Source: Verrucomicrobiaceae bacterium
Lineage (GTDB): Bacteria; Verrucomicrobiota; Verrucomicrobiia; Verrucomicrobiales; Verrucomicrobiaceae
Assembly: GCA_016713035.1 (NCBI GenBank)
Contig: JADJPW010000006.1
Coordinates: 372,001 to 436,000, forward strand
Direction of reading: 5' to 3'
Length of the DNA stretch: 64,000 nt
Each line of letters opens with the position of its first letter. Position 1 is the first letter of the stretch. The notes under the pieces were generated by a model. It did not search any database and had not been told where the DNA came from. It was given only the letters and a program-made list of their open reading frames with translations. A program made the translations under genes and the position numbers. Below are positions 62,096 through 64,000 of the stretch, one piece after another.

Positions 62096-64000
62096 TCACT
62101 CTTTGGTGACGACTTCATCGAGGTTGAGGAGCATGAGGCAGAGGCTGGTCCAGGCGGCGTGCTCGGTGGGGGAGAGCTGGGGGTCGGTGGGGGCTTCGCC
62201 GATGCGGAGGAGCTGGGCGGAGTCTGCGGTGCTCTGGCGGCGGAGGGTGGTGAGCTGCTGGTGGAGGATGGCGGCTTCCTCTGCCTGCGGCTGGCGGTGG
62301 GTGACGAGGTGGAAGGCCTGCTGGAGGTGTGCACGGTCGTCTCCTGGCATGTGGAGCACTTTTTGGGCGAGCACGCGGGCGGCCTCGACAAAGGTGGTGT
62401 CGTTCAGGGTGACGAGGGCGTGGAGTGGGGTATTCGTGCGGGTGGTTTTGACGGCGCAGACTTGGCGGGCGCTGGTGTCAAAGAGCATGGTGGGGCCGAC
62501 GATGCGCCGCCAGAAGACGTAGAGGGTGCGGCGGTAGAGGGCGCTGCCGTGGTCCTGCTGGTAGGTCTTTTTGCCGAAGGTGGCCTCTTCCCAGATGCCT
62601 GCGGGCTGGTAGGGTCGCACGCTGGGGCCGCCGAGCTGGGCCTGGAGGAGGCCGGAGAGGGCGAGGGCCTGATCGCGGAGCATCCAGGCGGGCATGCGAA
62701 AGCGTGGGCCACGGGCGAGGAGGCGGTTTTCGGGGTCGGAGGTGGAGGCGGAGGCATCTGGGGCCTGGACGGAGCTTTGCTGGTAGGTCTGGCTGGTGAC
62801 GATGAGGCGGAGGAGGTGCTTGACGTCCCAGCCGCTGTCCATGAACTCGGCGGCGAGCCAATCGAGCAGCTCGCGGTGCAGGGGGATTTCTCCCTGGACG
62901 CCGAAGTCCTCGGCCGTTTTCACCAAGCCGATGCCGAAGAGGGACTGCCAAAAGCGATTCACGGTGACGCGTGCGGTGAGGGGATGGTCACGGTGGATGA
63001 GCCACTGGGCGAGTCCGAGGCGGCTCCTGGGTGCGTCGGGGGCCAGGGGCGGGAGGACTGCGGGTGTGGTGAAGGTGACGCGGGTGGTGGTGGGCTTGTC
63101 GTAGGCTCCTTTGTCGAGGATGTAGGTCTCTCGCGGCTGGGGCAGCGTGTCCATGATCATGACTCGGGTGACGGCGGAGGCGGCGGCGAGCTTCTCCCGC
63201 TGGGCGGCGAGGAGGCGCTGGAGCAGGCGTGTGTAGGGCTGGTCTTTGTCTTTGAAGTAGCCGATGGCTTCGAGCAGTGGGTCCACGCCGCGATTGCGGG
63301 GGATGGTCTTGGCGATGTAGGCGGGTAGATTGCCTGGGAGATCGAAGGCGGCGCTTTCGGTGAGGGGCTTGCCCGCTGGGCGGGGGAATTTTTTCAGTTC
63401 AAAGGCATCGACCTCGTCAGCGATGCGATTGACGGCGGCGGTGGCGAGTCGGCTGCGATCGAGCTCGGCGGCGGTGCTCAGATCCATGGCGGGGGCGGCT
63501 TGTCCGCTGCGGCCTTTGCCGTCCTCGCTGGTCTGGTTAAAGACGTCGTAGAGGGCGTAGTAGTCCCGCATGGTGAGGGGATCGAATTTATGGTCGTGGC
63601 ATTTGGTGCAGTTCAGGGTGAGGCCGAGCCAGACGGTGCCGGTGGTCTCCACTCGGTCCATGACGTTCTCGACGCGTGTCTCATCAGCGATGCGTCCGCC
63701 TTCGCCATTGATCATGTGGTTGCGGTGAAAGCCGGTGGCGAGTTTTTGCTGCGGGGTGGGCCTCGGTAGTAGATCACCCGCGAGCTGCCAGAGGGTGAAC
63801 TGATCGTAGGGCATGTTGGCATTGATGGCCTGCACGACCCAGTCACGCCAGGGCCACATGGTGCGCTCGGGGTCGCCCTGGTAGCCATTGGTATCGGCGT
63901 AGCGTGCGGCATCGAGCCAGTCCCACGCCCAGCGCTCGCCGAAGTGGGGACTGGAGAGGAGTTTTTCGATGCAGGCATCCGGCGCAGAGGTCTCGTCAGG
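62096..64000 (-). CDS. DUF1549/DUF1553 protein with CxxCH motif, N-terminus beyond the window
   Basis: About 634 residues of the C-terminal side are visible; the frame continues off the right edge. The edge reads SPHFGERWAWDWLDAARYADTNGY, typical of DUF1549, then LNCTKCHDHKFDPLTMRDYY, a CxxCH haem-like site. Later blocks HPLTARVTVNRFWQSLFGIGLVKTAEDFG and RNTPLHALVTLND-type sequence (TNTPLHALVTLNDTTF) define DUF1553. These large secreted proteins are abundant in Planctomycetota and Verrucomicrobiota and may act in polysaccharide breakdown; function is not proven. The missing part should hold a signal peptide and a PSD1-type cytochrome domain. Confidence 0.93.
   Translation of the reverse strand, partial: PDETSAPDACIEKLLSSPHFGERWAWDWLDAARYADTNGYQGDPERTMWPWRDWVVQAINANMPYDQFTLWQLAGDLLPRPTPQQKLATGFHRNHMINGEGGRIADETRVENVMDRVETTGTVWLGLTLNCTKCHDHKFDPLTMRDYYALYDVFNQTSEDGKGRSGQAAPAMDLSTAAELDRSRLATAAVNRIADEVDAFELKKFPRPAGKPLTESAAFDLPGNLPAYIAKTIPRNRGVDPLLEAIGYFKDKDQPYTRLLQRLLAAQREKLAAASAVTRVMIMDTLPQPRETYILDKGAYDKPTTTRVTFTTPAVLPPLAPDAPRSRLGLAQWLIHRDHPLTARVTVNRFWQSLFGIGLVKTAEDFGVQGEIPLHRELLDWLAAEFMDSGWDVKHLLRLIVTSQTYQQSSVQAPDASASTSDPENRLLARGPRFRMPAWMLRDQALALSGLLQAQLGGPSVRPYQPAGIWEEATFGKKTYQQDHGSALYRRTLYVFWRRIVGPTMLFDTSARQVCAVKTTRTNTPLHALVTLNDTTFVEAARVLAQKVLHMPGDDRAHLQQAFHLVTHRQPQAEEAAILHQQLTTLRRQSTADSAQLLRIGEAPTDPQLSPTEHAAWTSLCLMLLNLDEVVTKE

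Noticed and set aside
62084..63328. 414-residue plus-strand open frame, Gly/Glu-rich
   Set aside because: Antisense to the DUF1549/DUF1553 gene and explained by its codon bias.

Overview
The window is GC-rich, densely coded DNA from a Gram-negative bacterium, most likely a member of the Verrucomicrobiota related to Prosthecobacter or Verrucomicrobium (inference). The evidence is lpxB (outer membrane), type II secretion genes, three proteins with PEP-CTERM sorting tails, a CxxCH/DUF1549-DUF1553 protein of the planctomycete-verrucomicrobial type, a Lys/Ala-tailed small basic protein, BatC/D/E proteins, and many starts without a clear Shine-Dalgarno site. No rRNA, tRNA, CRISPR array or intact insertion sequence was recognised.

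Layout. 1-8.9 kb: end of a membrane glycosyltransferase, a PAP2 phosphatase, a PQQ-type beta-propeller protein, a TPR membrane protein with a frame break, a Rieske protein, ferritin, fumarase C, small stress-type proteins and a sulfatase relic. 8.9-23 kb: argB-argD, tatD, a SET-domain methyltransferase, lpxB, proS, an azurin-like copper protein, an AraC regulator, sufE, then a minus-strand cluster with a low-molecular-weight phosphatase followed by a fused rpiB-glyA gene, a ferritin-like protein, ispH and a winged-helix regulator with a membrane partner. 23-37.6 kb: a CAP-domain PEP-CTERM protein, a TlpA-like protein, BatC and a BatD-BatE fusion, rsmD, pabA/trpG, a histone-tail-like small basic protein, a frame-broken glpD, pheA, scpB, a hydrolase, a LOG-family protein and an RRM protein.

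37.6-45.1 kb is the most unusual stretch. Two nearly identical 1.13-kb direct repeats (38188-39315 and 43942-45068) each carry a secreted NlpC/P60-type gene, a palindromic leader and a conserved non-coding tail. They flank two PEP-CTERM genes and an ABC ATPase/binding-protein pair with no permease. A 9-nt periodic array lies just before copy A. 45-52 kb: pseudopilins and GspF, a MoxR ATPase, an MBL-fold protein and a frame-broken His-rich TonB receptor. 52-60 kb: a type I restriction-modification locus (hsdM-hsdS-rhuM-hsdR) with a long nested palindrome between hsdM and hsdS. 60-64 kb: an XRE regulator, an unknown helical protein, a two-module collagen-like protein and a truncated DUF1549/DUF1553 protein.

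Caution: at least six genes are broken by one-base indels, several in homopolymer runs (near 3195, 31919, 50100, 50883, 57743, 58370, 60850). Assembly error is the simplest shared explanation, so 'pseudogene' calls here are provisional.
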